Part shown: piece by piece, positions 1 through 7,692 of the stretch
How positions within the stretch are numbered: position 1 is the stretch's first letter
How the letters are laid out: every line of letters starts with the position of its first letter
Assembly (NCBI RefSeq): GCF_024206475.1
Contig: NZ_JAMBPR010000078.1
Coordinates: 1-33,514 of the forward strand
Reading direction: 5' to 3'
DNA: 33,514 bases
DNA from: Paraburkholderia sp. CNPSo 3274
Lineage (GTDB): Bacteria; Pseudomonadota; Gammaproteobacteria; Burkholderiales; Burkholderiaceae
Notes under the pieces: generated by a model
Databases searched by the model: none
The model's input: the letters and a program-made list of their open reading frames with translations, nothing else
Told to the model about the DNA's origin: nothing
Program-made: the position numbers and the translations under genes

Positions 1-212
1 CGCGCAAGGGCAACTGCCACGATAACGCCGCCATGGAAAGCTTCTTCGGCACCCTGAAGTCCGAGTTCTTTTACCCGACTCGCTTCGAGAGCATCGAAGC
101 ACTTCAGGCCGGCATCAAACACTACATTCACTACTACAATCACCAACGCATCAAGCTGAAGTTAAACGGGCTGAGTCCTGTGATGTACAGAACTCAGCCC
201 GTTCGGCCCTAG
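1..212 (+). CDS. IS3-family transposase OrfB, C-terminal fragment
   Basis: The frame beginning at base 3 is open to a TAG at 210-212 and encodes about 69 residues of the end of an IS3-family DDE transposase. It contains RKGNCHDNAAMESFFGTLK and then a YIHYYNHQRIKLKLNGLSP block, which is the typical end of OrfB proteins; the last catalytic Glu is in the ESFF stretch. The 5' part lies outside the window. It is followed at once by a typical IS3 terminal repeat. Family identity is clear; the exact IS cannot be named from this piece. Confidence 0.93.
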   Translation, partial: RKGNCHDNAAMESFFGTLKSEFFYPTRFESIEALQAGIKHYIHYYNHQRIKLKLNGLSPVMYRTQPVRP

Positions 213-220
213 CCAAATAC

Positions 221-246
221 TGTCCAGCTTTCCGGGGTCAGTTCAC
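221..246. repeat. Right terminal inverted repeat of the IS3 element
   Basis: TGTCCAGCTTTCCGGGGTCA followed by GTTCA, directly after the transposase stop, has the form of the outer end of many IS3-family elements (reading inward, TGAACTGACCCC...). The partner repeat is outside the window, so the exact boundary and any target duplication cannot be verified. Confidence 0.75.
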
Positions 247-288
247 AAACTCTGTGGGGCATTTTCGTTGGCGGGATGATCGCTTTCG

Positions 289-1320
289 TTATCCGACCAT
301 GTTCCCGGTCGTGAACGTGAAAGGCGGCTTGGTGAAGGTGTTGCCGTTCACCGTGCCGGTCACGTTTACCGTGTACGTGGTGTTCGGAGCCAAAGGCGTA
401 GCCGGGTAAGCCACGGCCTCATACGGTTGAATCAGCTTGTTCGGGTCGTTGGCCGAATCGAGCAGTTGCAGGTTGATGACGTTGCCCGAGGGGTCCGTCA
501 TCGTGCCCGTTTGCAGCACAATCGTATCGGTAGCGTTGCCCATTACAACGACAGGCGTGCCAAATGCGCCCGATGTATTCGGCGGCGTCGGCGATTCGGC
601 AGTTTCCTTGTACGGAACGCCGGTTGTGCCCTGGCACGGGAACGTCAGAGGCGCGCTTGTGGTGATTTGCTGCATCGACGGATTCAGAAGGCTCAACGAT
701 CCCCATGCAGCCGGGAAGCCGCTGATCGCCGTCTCATATTCGCCAACGCCCATCGTCGTAACCGGGGTCAACAGAACCGGCGCGTGGTACACGCCCGCAA
801 TCCATGCGTACATCAGATTCTGGCCGTACTCCGTTTCCGTGAGTGTCGATGTGGTGTAGTAGTTCGCGCTCACGCCACCGCCAATCGCGCCGGACGGAAA
901 TCCGAAATGAACAGCACGATCAAGGTAGGTGACACCCGTGAAGCCTTGCTGTCCCGACGTTTCCGTATCCGATACGACACTGTTCAGACCGAGATACATC
1001 GCGTGCGCCTGCGCAGCTTGATCGAGAACCGTGTTTTCCTGAACTGCCGGGAAACCGCATTGCTGCCGGTAGGCGTTCACCTGGTTAAACATCGCAAGTT
1101 GCGCGGTGTTAGCTGCGTATTGCGGCGTCGTTTGCGTGCCTGTGACTGTTTGGCTGCCCGAACTCGACGTACCACCGGACGACGAAGTGCCGCCGCTGTT
1201 GCTGCTGCTACCGCTGTTGCTGCCGCTGTTGCCGCCACCGCCACCGCCGCCGCAAGCGGCAAGAGTCAATGCGGCTGCGAAAGAGATCGCGGTGAGCGCG
1301 GTGATTTTCATCGATTTCAT
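289..1320 (-). CDS. CAP-domain (SCP/PR1-like) lipoprotein with Ig-like C-terminus
   Basis: The 343-residue product starts MKSMKITALTAISF and has a lipoprotein signal peptide ending in LAAC, followed by a poly-Gly and Ser/Gly linker to about residue 70. A CAP-superfamily domain follows (FNQVNAYRQQCGF, LDQAAQAHAMYL, YGQNLMYAW), then a C-terminal beta-sandwich of the bacterial Ig type (LAPNTTYTVNVTG, FTFTTGN). The start at 1320 is chosen because AAGGA lies 12 nt upstream and the signal peptide begins there. The protein is probably anchored in the outer membrane facing the periplasm or exterior. CAP proteins bind lipids or act as secreted effectors in some systems; the role here is unknown. It reads leftward toward the IS and has its own copy of the leftward promoter block upstream. 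Confidence 0.85.
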   Translation of the reverse strand: MKSMKITALTAISFAAALTLAACGGGGGGGNSGSNSGSSSNSGGTSSSGGTSSSGSQTVTGTQTTPQYAANTAQLAMFNQVNAYRQQCGFPAVQENTVLDQAAQAHAMYLGLNSVVSDTETSGQQGFTGVTYLDRAVHFGFPSGAIGGGVSANYYTTSTLTETEYGQNLMYAWIAGVYHAPVLLTPVTTMGVGEYETAISGFPAAWGSLSLLNPSMQQITTSAPLTFPCQGTTGVPYKETAESPTPPNTSGAFGTPVVVMGNATDTIVLQTGTMTDPSGNVINLQLLDSANDPNKLIQPYEAVAYPATPLAPNTTYTVNVTGTVNGNTFTKPPFTFTTGNMVG

Positions 1321-1367
1321 GTTATTCAGGTCCTTGGTGGTTTGTAGCTGCGCCCCTCGCGCGAGCC

Positions 1368-1403
1368 TGATACCAGTTTGCCAGGCCGGAACGGAAGTCA
1401 AGT
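1368..1403 (-). promoter_or_regulatory. Leftward promoter block, copy A (CAP lipoprotein)
   Basis: On the minus strand it reads ACTTGACTTC, then spacer, then AAACTGGTATCA. TTGACT serves as a -35. The same 36-bp layout occurs at 5553-5588, 10518-10553, 12204-12239 and 17035-17070, each upstream of a leftward gene. It lies about 50-80 nt before the lipoprotein start. Confidence 0.65.
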
Positions 1404-1476
1404 TCCCGTGGCGGAAGCGGGGCACACTCTAGGGGTAAACGGAAAGAATCCGAAAGTTCTTTAAGCGAAAACTGAA

Positions 1477-1501
1477 GAAGCCCGCCGGTGAAGCGGGCTT
1501 C
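1477..1501 (-). terminator. Terminator after the 122-residue leftward gene
   Basis: A perfect 9-bp stem (GAAGCCCGC/GCGGGCTTC) with a 7-nt loop starts 14 nt after the stop at 1515. On the minus strand it is followed by TTCAGTTTTCGC, a modest T-run. Confidence 0.7.
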
Positions 1502-1514
1502 TATGCGAATTGCG

Positions 1515-1883
1515 TCAATTTCCGCGCTTGCGGCGCTTTCGATGGAAGACGCGCAGCCCGATGAATGCTGCGACCAGAAGGGCACCGGTCGACTTCGGCG
1601 CAATGCCAGCGAGATGGGGAACCGCCTGCCCGCCGATCCAGACCGCGGTAAAGGCGATAAGTGCGTGGGCGACCACTGGACGGTTAAGCAGTGAAAGCAT
1701 CCTGCTCGGTCGCCCTTCGATCCATCGAGCATATTCCTCGTTGATCTGTTCGAGTTCGCTTGGTGCACCGTCCCCTGTGAGCGCCTTGCGATAGAAGCTC
1801 TCGTACTGGTCGAAGCGCAGGTCTCCGTATCCGCGAAGCCAAGCCGACGTACTGTCGCGAACCATCCACGCGAGGTCATTCAT
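1515..1883 (-). CDS. Small putative membrane protein, unknown
   Basis: This gene encodes 122 residues. The start at 1883 (MNDLAWMVRDSTSAW) is preferred because GGGAG lies 7 nt upstream; the frame is open further upstream but that part is the shadow of the neighbouring small gene. The N-terminal half is soluble and helical (FDQYESFYRKALTGDG, ELEQINEEYARWIEG). The C-terminal half has two likely membrane segments (about residues 67-90 and 97-113) and a basic end, RKRRKRGN. It is the last gene of the leftward group beginning with the FlhD/FlhC-like gene, and a hairpin terminator follows. No family recognised. Confidence 0.7.
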   Translation of the reverse strand: MNDLAWMVRDSTSAWLRGYGDLRFDQYESFYRKALTGDGAPSELEQINEEYARWIEGRPSRMLSLLNRPVVAHALIAFTAVWIGGQAVPHLAGIAPKSTGALLVAAFIGLRVFHRKRRKRGN

Positions 1884-1896
1884 CACAGCGCTCCCG

Positions 1897-2064
1897 TTAG
1901 TGCATCGAGCCCGCGTGCCACGGCACGCCGCCGACCGCGTCAACGATGCAGTGCCCGTCATCTTCGGCGTAGTACGCGCCGGTTTCTGGGTTCTGCCAGC
2001 CGAACTGCGCCTTGCCATCGGCGCTGAAGACTACGAGGCCGGCGGGAAGCTCGTGACTCTGCAT
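1897..2064 (-). CDS. 55-residue unknown protein
   Basis: An ATG at 2064 directly abuts the TAA of the FlhD/FlhC-like gene (TAAATG), and the frame runs 55 codons to a TAA at 1897-1899, 13 nt before the next gene's ATG. The translation MQSHELPAGLVVFSADGKAQ, continuing FGWQNPETGAYYAEDDGHC, looks like a folded beta-rich peptide with normal codon use. Its tight packing between two genes supports translation by coupling. No family recognised. Confidence 0.6.
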   Translation of the reverse strand: MQSHELPAGLVVFSADGKAQFGWQNPETGAYYAEDDGHCIVDAVGGVPWHAGSMH

Positions 2065-3270
2065 TTAGACGGCTCCCTTCGCGAGTCGCACTCGGCCCAC
2101 CAGGGTGTCGCTGCATGCCGGGCAGGTGAAGCTGTTGCGCATTTCGATCTTCGACTCGTTGTTCGAAACGATGTAGTGCGTGCTGCATTCGCGGCATGGC
2201 GCGATCGAAAGCCGTGCATCTGCGGCCATCGCTCGCGTCAGGTTGTAGCCGCGATCGGTGGCGAGTAGTGCGCGTCCCGAGGGAAACAGATGGTTGTAAA
2301 GATCCGCGGCGGCGATCAGCGCCTGGGGCGTATTGGCGCCCATATTCAGCGCGGAACGATAGAGCCAAATGAACACCGTCGAGTGCAGGCGTTGTTGGGG
2401 CCTCTCAACGAACCACTGCAGCGAGTTGGGCAGGTTGCCGCACGGGGAGGGTTTTCCGTGAATTGCCATGTACATCTGGCGGGTCTTGCTTTGGGGCAGG
2501 CGAAAGAGGGTCGCCGCCGTGCTGGCACGGCATCCGTGTGCCATGAGGGCGGCCGCGTACATTTCGTGAGTTTCCCGACCCAGGCGCAAGTCGGCCCAGT
2601 TCGCGGTGTGGGGAAGCTCGCCGGCGCGAAACGGCGTCGTGGACATGATGTGGTGGGCGACCTGGTCGTAAAGGAGATCGTTCGCCGTGAACTCGAACCA
2701 GAATGCCGGAGTCGTGAAGCGCCACTGGAAAAGCGGCAGGTCGCGGATGCGTTCGAGCGCTGTGCGCAGTTTGTATCCGGGCAGCTCGCCAAGGTATCGA
2801 GCGAGGTCCGGGGTCATCCCGAGCAGCGGAGCGCTCAGTACGCTTGTGTTTGCTACTGCCTGGATCACGTCGAGGAACTGGCGGTTGTGATGCAGGATCG
2901 CCTGCGTCGTAAGCGCGTCACGCACCGGCGGCATCTTGCGACGCAGTTCGTCAACCGCGCGCGTCGTCGGCGTCGCATCGACGAAGCAGCGCCAGTCCTC
3001 AATGGTCGGCAGCGATGGCGAGAGCATGAGAAAAGGCGCACCGAGGAGGCTTCGCAGCGAACTCTCGTTGCGACGCAGGTGAACAATCTCCTTGACCTCG
3101 ACGCGATAGATCGCGTTGAACGCAGGGTTCGAGATCAGGACATCCTTGATGTGATCGACCAGATCGTAGTTGATGCCCCGGATTCGTTCGGCGATCCATC
3201 GGGGAAGGTAGAGCCGCTCGATGGCCTTGTAGTCATCCACGGACTTGACGTGATTCGGTTCTGTACTCAT
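2065..3270 (-). CDS. FlhD-FlhC fusion-like transcriptional activator
   Basis: The product has 401 residues, against about 116 for FlhD and 190 for FlhC. Residues ~120-195 follow the FlhD pattern: HHNRQFLDVIQAVA corresponds to the INLSYLLLAQRL region, LLGMTPDLARYLGELP to FRLGI..E.A..LA.L, and LFQWRF to CHFRF. Residues ~228-390 follow FlhC: ALMAHGCRASTAATLFRLPQ, then a WF..PQQ.LHS.VF segment, then a Cys cluster C359-x2-C362 and C383-x2-C386 like FlhC's zinc/Fe-S site. Residues 1-115 are unassigned. FlhD and FlhC form a heteromeric class II activator; SetCD and AcaCD are mobile-element versions controlling transfer genes. The start at 3270 has AGAAG upstream; a GTG 9 nt earlier is in frame but less likely. 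The motif reading is by eye, so the FlhC part is stronger than the FlhD part. Confidence 0.72.
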   Translation of the reverse strand: MSTEPNHVKSVDDYKAIERLYLPRWIAERIRGINYDLVDHIKDVLISNPAFNAIYRVEVKEIVHLRRNESSLRSLLGAPFLMLSPSLPTIEDWRCFVDATPTTRAVDELRRKMPPVRDALTTQAILHHNRQFLDVIQAVANTSVLSAPLLGMTPDLARYLGELPGYKLRTALERIRDLPLFQWRFTTPAFWFEFTANDLLYDQVAHHIMSTTPFRAGELPHTANWADLRLGRETHEMYAAALMAHGCRASTAATLFRLPQSKTRQMYMAIHGKPSPCGNLPNSLQWFVERPQQRLHSTVFIWLYRSALNMGANTPQALIAAADLYNHLFPSGRALLATDRGYNLTRAMAADARLSIAPCRECSTHYIVSNNESKIEMRNSFTCPACSDTLVGRVRLAKGAV

Positions 3271-3347
3271 TTTTTCCACTTCTTATAATTTTCGGTGTCT
3301 CTCGCGCGGCCATTCGGTGTGGCCACAAACGCGGAACTCGTTACGGG

Positions 3348-4655
3348 TTATGCAGCCTTCACTGCGGCGGTGATCTCGATATGGAACTTGCCGACGAGGT
3401 CGCCAAGAGCCTGAAACAGCGGCTTGAAGCGGGCCGGATTGCCGTCTGCGGTGCAAAGAAGCTGTGCGCTGCTGTAGCGCTGTGCGAAAGTGCTGAAGTC
3501 TTTCACGAGCGCAGTCATTTCTTCGTCCAGCCGTCGTGCAGCTTCGACTGCGGCAGTGCCCTCTTCGAGTTCCGCTTCGAGCTGCGCGCGCCGCTCCGAC
3601 TTTTCCTCGATCTCGGCGTCGAGTTCGCGTTTTTTCTCTCGCAGTTCGTCATAGAGATCCTCGAGGCGCTTGAGGTCTTCCTTCACCTGTGGGTCTTGCA
3701 TGTCGGGCTTGCGCGCACTCAGAGCGAGATTCTCACGGCGCACGGTGTCAAGCTGTTCCTGCGTGTCGTGAAGCTGCTGGTGAAGCGCGCTGGAGCTCTG
3801 GCTGCTGAGAGTGAGTTCGTTGCGAAGGCGGTCGGTGGCGTCCTGCGTGGATTTCTGCTGGAGACGCAACCGTTCGATCTCCTGTTTCAGGCGATTGGTT
3901 TCGCTGGTTGCGGTGTTGAATTGCTCCATCAGCCCGGCGTACTCGTCATTTACCGATGCCAGTTCTTCCTTGTCTGCCTGGATACGGTCCCGCTGCTGCC
4001 GAAGAAGCGCGATCAGCTCCCGGACCGTGCGCGTGGACATTTCCGGGTCTTCCTTTTTCTTCGCGATGATCTGCTCGACGATGTCGTCGCCCACATCGTT
4101 CGCCAGCAGATATTGCATATCGGTGAGACGTAGAAACTCTACGGCGTCGCTATTTTCATTGAATCGCGCGTAGGCTTTCAGGTGCAGGAGGATCTTGCCT
4201 TTCGAGATGCGGTGAAGCTTTTCAAGATAGGCGACTGCTTCCCTGTTTGCCCGTTCAACGGTCTTCTCGGAATTTCCGTACGTGAGGATGTAGTTCGTCT
4301 GGACCTGGCGGATCACGTCGCCAAACTTGAACCCGAGATTCATGTGCTCGTGCATGATGCGGCGCACCGATTCGTTGATCTCGGCACTGGTCTGCATCAG
4401 GTTCTGGAGCACCTCTTCTGGTAACTTGTCGCCAAATGCCTCGCGAGCCGCGAGAGCAATGTCAGCATCCGAAGGCAGGTGGCGTTCGTAGAGGTCTTCG
4501 CTGATCCCGGTTTCGTCGTCCGGGAGCGTCACGCCGTCATCCGGGATAGACGGATCGAAGAGGGAACCGCTGGATGACTTGTTGTTGCTGTCGTTCTCCG
4601 GGATGCTCGGATCGAACGAGGGATCGACAGGTGGCTTCTTGTTGCTCATGGTCAT
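3348..4655 (-). CDS. Coiled-coil DNA-associated-type protein, unknown
   Basis: The product has 435 residues. The N-terminus carries a repeated FDPSIP motif (SFDPSIPEND and LFDPSIPDDG) in an acidic, disordered segment of about 50 residues. Residues ~75-200 form a globular helical region (NESVRRIMHEHMNLGFKFGD, DAVEFLRLTDMQYLLANDVG) that resembles the winged or DUF3102-like DNA-binding parts of some plasmid proteins, but this is only an impression. Residues ~205-390 are a long heptad-rich coiled coil (RLKQEIERLRLQQK, LEDLYDELREKKRELDAEIE), followed by a short C-terminal domain. The architecture recalls KfrA/SMC-like accessory segregation proteins. The ATG at 4655 has GGA 9 nt upstream. A 77-nt gap separates it from the FlhD/FlhC-like gene. 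Confidence 0.75.
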   Translation of the reverse strand: MTMSNKKPPVDPSFDPSIPENDSNNKSSSGSLFDPSIPDDGVTLPDDETGISEDLYERHLPSDADIALAAREAFGDKLPEEVLQNLMQTSAEINESVRRIMHEHMNLGFKFGDVIRQVQTNYILTYGNSEKTVERANREAVAYLEKLHRISKGKILLHLKAYARFNENSDAVEFLRLTDMQYLLANDVGDDIVEQIIAKKKEDPEMSTRTVRELIALLRQQRDRIQADKEELASVNDEYAGLMEQFNTATSETNRLKQEIERLRLQQKSTQDATDRLRNELTLSSQSSSALHQQLHDTQEQLDTVRRENLALSARKPDMQDPQVKEDLKRLEDLYDELREKKRELDAEIEEKSERRAQLEAELEEGTAAVEAARRLDEEMTALVKDFSTFAQRYSSAQLLCTADGNPARFKPLFQALGDLVGKFHIEITAAVKAA

Positions 4656-4811
4656 TTTTTTTCCGTGCGTGTTTATGGAGCGCTATTGGTTCGCGCCGCC
4701 ATGGACTCGTTGTACGCGCGCAGGTACAGGCCTAGCGTACGCGTCCATTCCGGCGTAGGTCCGGCGAAAGATGATGAAAAACATGCAGCTTTTGCTTAGT
4801 CGCGCGACTAT
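4656..4811. promoter_or_regulatory. Intergenic with 14-bp perfect palindrome (4797-4810)
   Basis: This gap between the NERD gene and the coiled-coil gene contains TAGTCGCGCGACTA at 4797-4810, a perfect palindrome 2 bp past the NERD stop. It is a likely operator or binding site by form only. No clear -35/-10 pair was recognised here. Confidence 0.4.
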
Positions 4812-5531
4812 TCATACGGCATTTTCAAAAACAACTTTAGGGTTAACCCGCACACGTTCGTAGTGTTCCTCTAGATCTTTCGCGTCGATTGATGCGTTGA
4901 GCATAATTGCTTTCCAGGCAGTACTAACATTGACCGGTGTCTGGCCAGAAAGCCTGAATTTATGGCGTTTTAGTCGCAGGCAATGCGACAGTTCGTTGCT
5001 CTGAATGAGCGTAGGAGGCAGGTCCGGATGAAGCGTGCAGTCCGGTGCGGCGAACACACCCAGCCCCTCAATCGTCCACACTTTGGGAAGTTTTGCGCAA
5101 AGGAACGCGACCTTCGTCCTGTTCTGGGCAAGGGGCGAGCGGCGCGTTTCGCGCTCGCCATTGATGGCGACACGCACCAACTCATCACAAGTGGTACCGG
5201 GTTCGATCAAGCCAGACCAGTTCTTTGTTTCGATCACGAAGAGGCCGAACGGCGTCACTGCCAGATGGTCGATCTCCGCTGTCGGAAAGGCAGTACCCGG
5301 CGCGTGGCGAAGAAGCACGGCGCCGTCGTGCAGGTAGTAATCGTCGCCGCAAAGGGTGGTGAGAACGCGGCACAGTTCCGCACGCACTGTTGCCTCGCCC
5401 GCTTCGCCGCGCGCGTGAGCGCGTGTGGCGGGTGACCGGTCGCTGAATCGGGGCGTGCGCTTACGCGGTACGCGCCGGATTAGTCGCCAGCCGACGAAAC
5501 CTACCGCAAGAACAGCGAAGATGCCAGGCAT
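4812..5531 (-). CDS. NERD-domain nuclease-like protein with N-terminal membrane anchor
   Basis: The product has 239 residues. Residues 1-18 (MPGIFAVLAVGFVGWRLI) form one membrane segment followed by a basic stretch. The NERD (nuclease-related) domain begins at GEAGEATVRAEL (~42-53) and contains EIDHLAVTPFGLFVIETKNW at ~86-105, the D...ExK core of a PD-(D/E)XK fold (D88, E101, K103). The remainder (to 239) includes RSPLAQNRTKVAFL, typical of NERD proteins. AGGGGG lies just before the ATG, and the shared leftward promoter block sits 20-60 nt upstream, so the leader would be very short. NERD proteins are predicted DNA-processing or defence-linked nucleases; the function here is inferred. Confidence 0.85.
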   Translation of the reverse strand: MPGIFAVLAVGFVGWRLIRRVPRKRTPRFSDRSPATRAHARGEAGEATVRAELCRVLTTLCGDDYYLHDGAVLLRHAPGTAFPTAEIDHLAVTPFGLFVIETKNWSGLIEPGTTCDELVRVAINGERETRRSPLAQNRTKVAFLCAKLPKVWTIEGLGVFAAPDCTLHPDLPPTLIQSNELSHCLRLKRHKFRLSGQTPVNVSTAWKAIMLNASIDAKDLEEHYERVRVNPKVVFENAV

Positions 5532-5552
5532 GGGGACCCCCTGTAGTGATGT

Positions 5553-5588
5553 TGAGTCCAGTCTGCCGGGGTCTGCGTGAAGTCAAGT
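5553..5588 (-). promoter_or_regulatory. Leftward promoter block, copy B (NERD gene)
   Basis: On the minus strand: ACTTGACTTC, spacer, AGACTGGACTCA. It is the best-conserved partner of copy D; the arms TTGACTTC and GGACTCAA form an imperfect inverted repeat. Confidence 0.68.
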
Positions 5589-5631
5589 TTCGCTCCGGGC
5601 GGGGAAGGCGGCGCCAGGGCATAAGCCCGAA

Positions 5632-5690
5632 AAAGCTGCAAAAAAAGTGCACCATTCCGGGTTTAAGCGTTTAGGCGCCTAAACGGAAAG
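5632..5690. repeat. 59-bp repeat with 18-bp palindrome, copy 1
   Basis: Positions 5648-5687 are identical over 40 bp to 18612-18651, and the flanks extend the match to 59 bp with about three differences. The core CGTTTAGGCGCCTAAACG is a perfect 18-bp palindrome. Both copies have the same orientation and lie upstream of leftward genes, about 12.96 kb apart. Confidence 0.9.
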
Positions 5691-5767
5691 GTTGAAAACG
5701 GGACGGCCGAACGTAAGCCCACCGGAATTCGCGATCATTCGATCGCGCACTACCCCGATTGATCCAT

Positions 5768-5838
5768 TAGCCTGAACGTATCCCCGCGTCTAGCACGCAT
5801 CGAAATGCAGCACGGTACCCGTGCCGCCCCCTCCTTTT
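5768..5838 (+). promoter_or_regulatory. Rightward leader element L1 (promoter + two hairpins)
   Basis: TAGCCT (-10, 5768-5773), then 12 nt to hairpin 1 (GCGT-ctagc-ACGC, 5786-5798), then ATCGA, then hairpin 2 (GCACGG-TAC-CCGTGC, 5810-5824) and a weak T-run (CCTTTT at 5832-5837). It is homologous in layout to L2-L5. No good -35 is visible; GCGATCattcGATCGC lies upstream. The first gene starts about 150 nt further on. Confidence 0.65.
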
Positions 5839-5986
5839 GCGTTCCGTTTCGCGAGTCCGTTCGCGGTGTCCCGTCCATGGGTCACGGCGAATGCGCTACG
5901 CGCCGGTTTCCCTGCTCGACACGAGCATCGAAATTCCAGGCAATGCCTGGCTATCCCCTGGTGCGTTAATTTTTCTGGAGAGAAAA

Positions 5987-6328
5987 ATGCTGAATCTTTT
6001 GATCAAGGATGTGCTCAAGTCCCCGGGCAAAGTGCTCGCCTTGTGCCTCATCGTATATCTGGCTGCGACGTCGTTCTTCGTCAGCCTCTTCCTCGTTGGT
6101 CTTGGCGTACGCTGGCTGCAGAAGAAGGCGAAAGCCCTCGAGGCAACCGAGCGTGAAGCTGCACGCGAAGCCGCCGACAAGGCGCGCGAGCAGGCACAAC
6201 CTGAGGTACAGAAGGCTGCTGCCGCAGTGGCTCCTGCTTCGACTGCAACCCCTGTTCAAACGGCTCCGGCGCGGCAGTACGCCAAGTCGGCAGTTGTCAT
6301 CCCCCTGAAGAAGACCGGGACCGACTAA
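5987..6328 (+). CDS. Small single-pass membrane protein with Ala-rich tail
   Basis: 113 residues, MLNLLIKDVLKSPGK..., with GGAG 8 nt before the ATG at 5987. One long hydrophobic segment (about residues 16-38, LALCLIVYLAATSFFVSLFL) is followed by a charged helix (KKAKALEATEREAAREAADK) and an Ala/Pro-rich C-terminal linker. The frame is open further upstream but the RBS fixes this start. It is the first gene of the L1 transcription unit leading to SSB and primase. No family recognised. Confidence 0.75.
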   Translation: MLNLLIKDVLKSPGKVLALCLIVYLAATSFFVSLFLVGLGVRWLQKKAKALEATEREAAREAADKAREQAQPEVQKAAAAVAPASTATPVQTAPARQYAKSAVVIPLKKTGTD

Positions 6329-6439
6329 GGACCCTGTCATACCCCTCCGCCGCGGCATTGCCGCGGCGGCCCCTTGCCCAAGCCGGGAATCCATTCCCGG
6401 CCAAGGGTATGCGATTGCCCGGCTTCACCGGAGCAATCG

Positions 6440-6868
6440 ATGAAAGCAGAAGTCGCTGCATGGCAGCTCGACATCTTCGGCGAGGCCTCTCCGGTACTCG
6501 TCGTCCCCCCTAAACCCGATCCACTCCCGGATCCGCAGTACTGGAGTCCCGCCGTTCGCGAGGCGCTGGTCGACGCGTTGATTTCACTCGCGCTTGACAG
6601 CAGACACGGCGAAACGCTGCCCGAATCACTCATGGACTGCGCATCGTTGATCAATGCGCGGTTGCGCAACGTCAGGGTGGACCGCTCCGCGTACTTCACT
6701 GCGCTTGGCTGGATCATGAACTACTGGCCAACTGCGATCCCATATGAGTTCGTCTGTCGCGTGGGCGGCGTCGATCCCGAGACGCTGCAGGAAGTGATAC
6801 TGGAAAGGCCGTTGCTCAAGCGTGATCTCGAGGAGCTGCGTGATGCCTGTTTCGGCACGTTGCTGTAG
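6440..6868 (+). CDS. Unknown 142-residue protein
   Basis: Starts MKAEVAAWQLDIFGEA with CGGAG 8 nt upstream. Soluble, mostly helical (REALVDALISLALDSRHGE, SLMDCASLINARLRNVRVD, LKRDLEELRDACF). No motif or family recognised. It is followed 8 nt later by the next gene, so the two are probably co-transcribed and coupled. Between it and the gene before lies a strong GC hairpin (CCGCCGCGGC-attGCCGCGGCGG at about 6347-6369) after CATACCCCTCCG, a string repeated at 29189-29200. Confidence 0.75.
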   Translation: MKAEVAAWQLDIFGEASPVLVVPPKPDPLPDPQYWSPAVREALVDALISLALDSRHGETLPESLMDCASLINARLRNVRVDRSAYFTALGWIMNYWPTAIPYEFVCRVGGVDPETLQEVILERPLLKRDLEELRDACFGTLL

Positions 6869-6876
6869 GAGGCACC

Positions 6877-7680
6877 GTGGGCACACATCATCTTTTTCGC
6901 GTACTCGCGGACTTCCTTCCCGGACAGTCTCCCAGTGTCCAGGCATCGCCTATGCCTAGCGCACCGCCAACACGCTGCGAACCGCAATCTCCGACGAAGC
7001 CGCGCGAAGTCGGGCAGGGCGCATCCAACGAGACGTTCGTCACGATCGGAGGCGTGTTGCATCTTTTCGTTGACGAGGGCGACTGTATTGCACAGTTCCG
7101 GCCCGCGTTTGAGGAGACGCCGCGCGAGACTCCGTTCGGGACGAAGATTCTTCCCGAGGTCGCACCGCACTGGTCACTCCTTCGGGAGCATCGCGTTCCG
7201 CTCAAGGACGCAATCTCGGTGGCAATTCGTGCGAACGGCGTGCCGACTGCGACCCCTCCGGACCAGCCGCAAGTTCCGATATCTCAGGGCGCTGCAGGCG
7301 AAGATGAAACGCAGCATGCGCCCGTGCGGCGGCGGGCGGCGCGAGAGCACGTCGAACGCGGCGACGATAGCCGCGCTGCGACGACCGGCAAGGTCCTTGG
7401 CTGGGGTGAGGAGAAATTTCCGAACCGCAGACCGACGGGCAAGCCGTTTTACACCTCGTTCGCCATGCATATCGAAACCGCGATGGGCGAGCGCACGCTC
7501 CAGGGTGAAGGCCTGAAGGATGCGATCGCGCAAAGTGGCTGCCGCGTTGGTGATTCCGTTTCGGTTCGTCGTCTCGAAAAGATCAAGGTACCGGCGTTCA
7601 CCGATGGCGGACGCCCGATCATGAAAAATGGCCAGCAGGTTCTTTGGGACAAGTGGCTCTGGTCAATTACACGTAAATAG
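6877..7680 (+). CDS. Protein with plasmid-type polyvalent (primase/relaxase-associated) C-terminal domain
   Basis: 267 residues starting at a GTG with a strong AGGAGG 6-7 nt upstream. A disordered Pro-rich N-terminus (to ~45) precedes a first segment (ETFVTIGGVLHLFVDEGD...). After a second linker, residues ~178-260 (GKVLGWGEEKFPNRRPTGKP, then SFAMHIETAMGERTLQGEGLKDAI, then GCRVGDSVSVRRL) resemble the OB-like domain found at the ends of plasmid TraC-type primases and TraI-like polyvalent proteins (the GR-L-G-G-PY...LWG.DL..A...G...GD.V pattern). Its place right before SSB and primase fits a DNA-metabolism role. The exact family name is uncertain. Confidence 0.65.
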   Translation: MGTHHLFRVLADFLPGQSPSVQASPMPSAPPTRCEPQSPTKPREVGQGASNETFVTIGGVLHLFVDEGDCIAQFRPAFEETPRETPFGTKILPEVAPHWSLLREHRVPLKDAISVAIRANGVPTATPPDQPQVPISQGAAGEDETQHAPVRRRAAREHVERGDDSRAATTGKVLGWGEEKFPNRRPTGKPFYTSFAMHIETAMGERTLQGEGLKDAIAQSGCRVGDSVSVRRLEKIKVPAFTDGGRPIMKNGQQVLWDKWLWSITRK

Positions 7681-7692
7681 GAGCGTTACTCC

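Noticed and set aside
427..1347. 306-codon plus-strand frame opposite the CAP lipoprotein
   Set aside because: Arg/Ala low-complexity shadow; no RBS; the minus strand has signal peptide, lipobox and CAP motifs.
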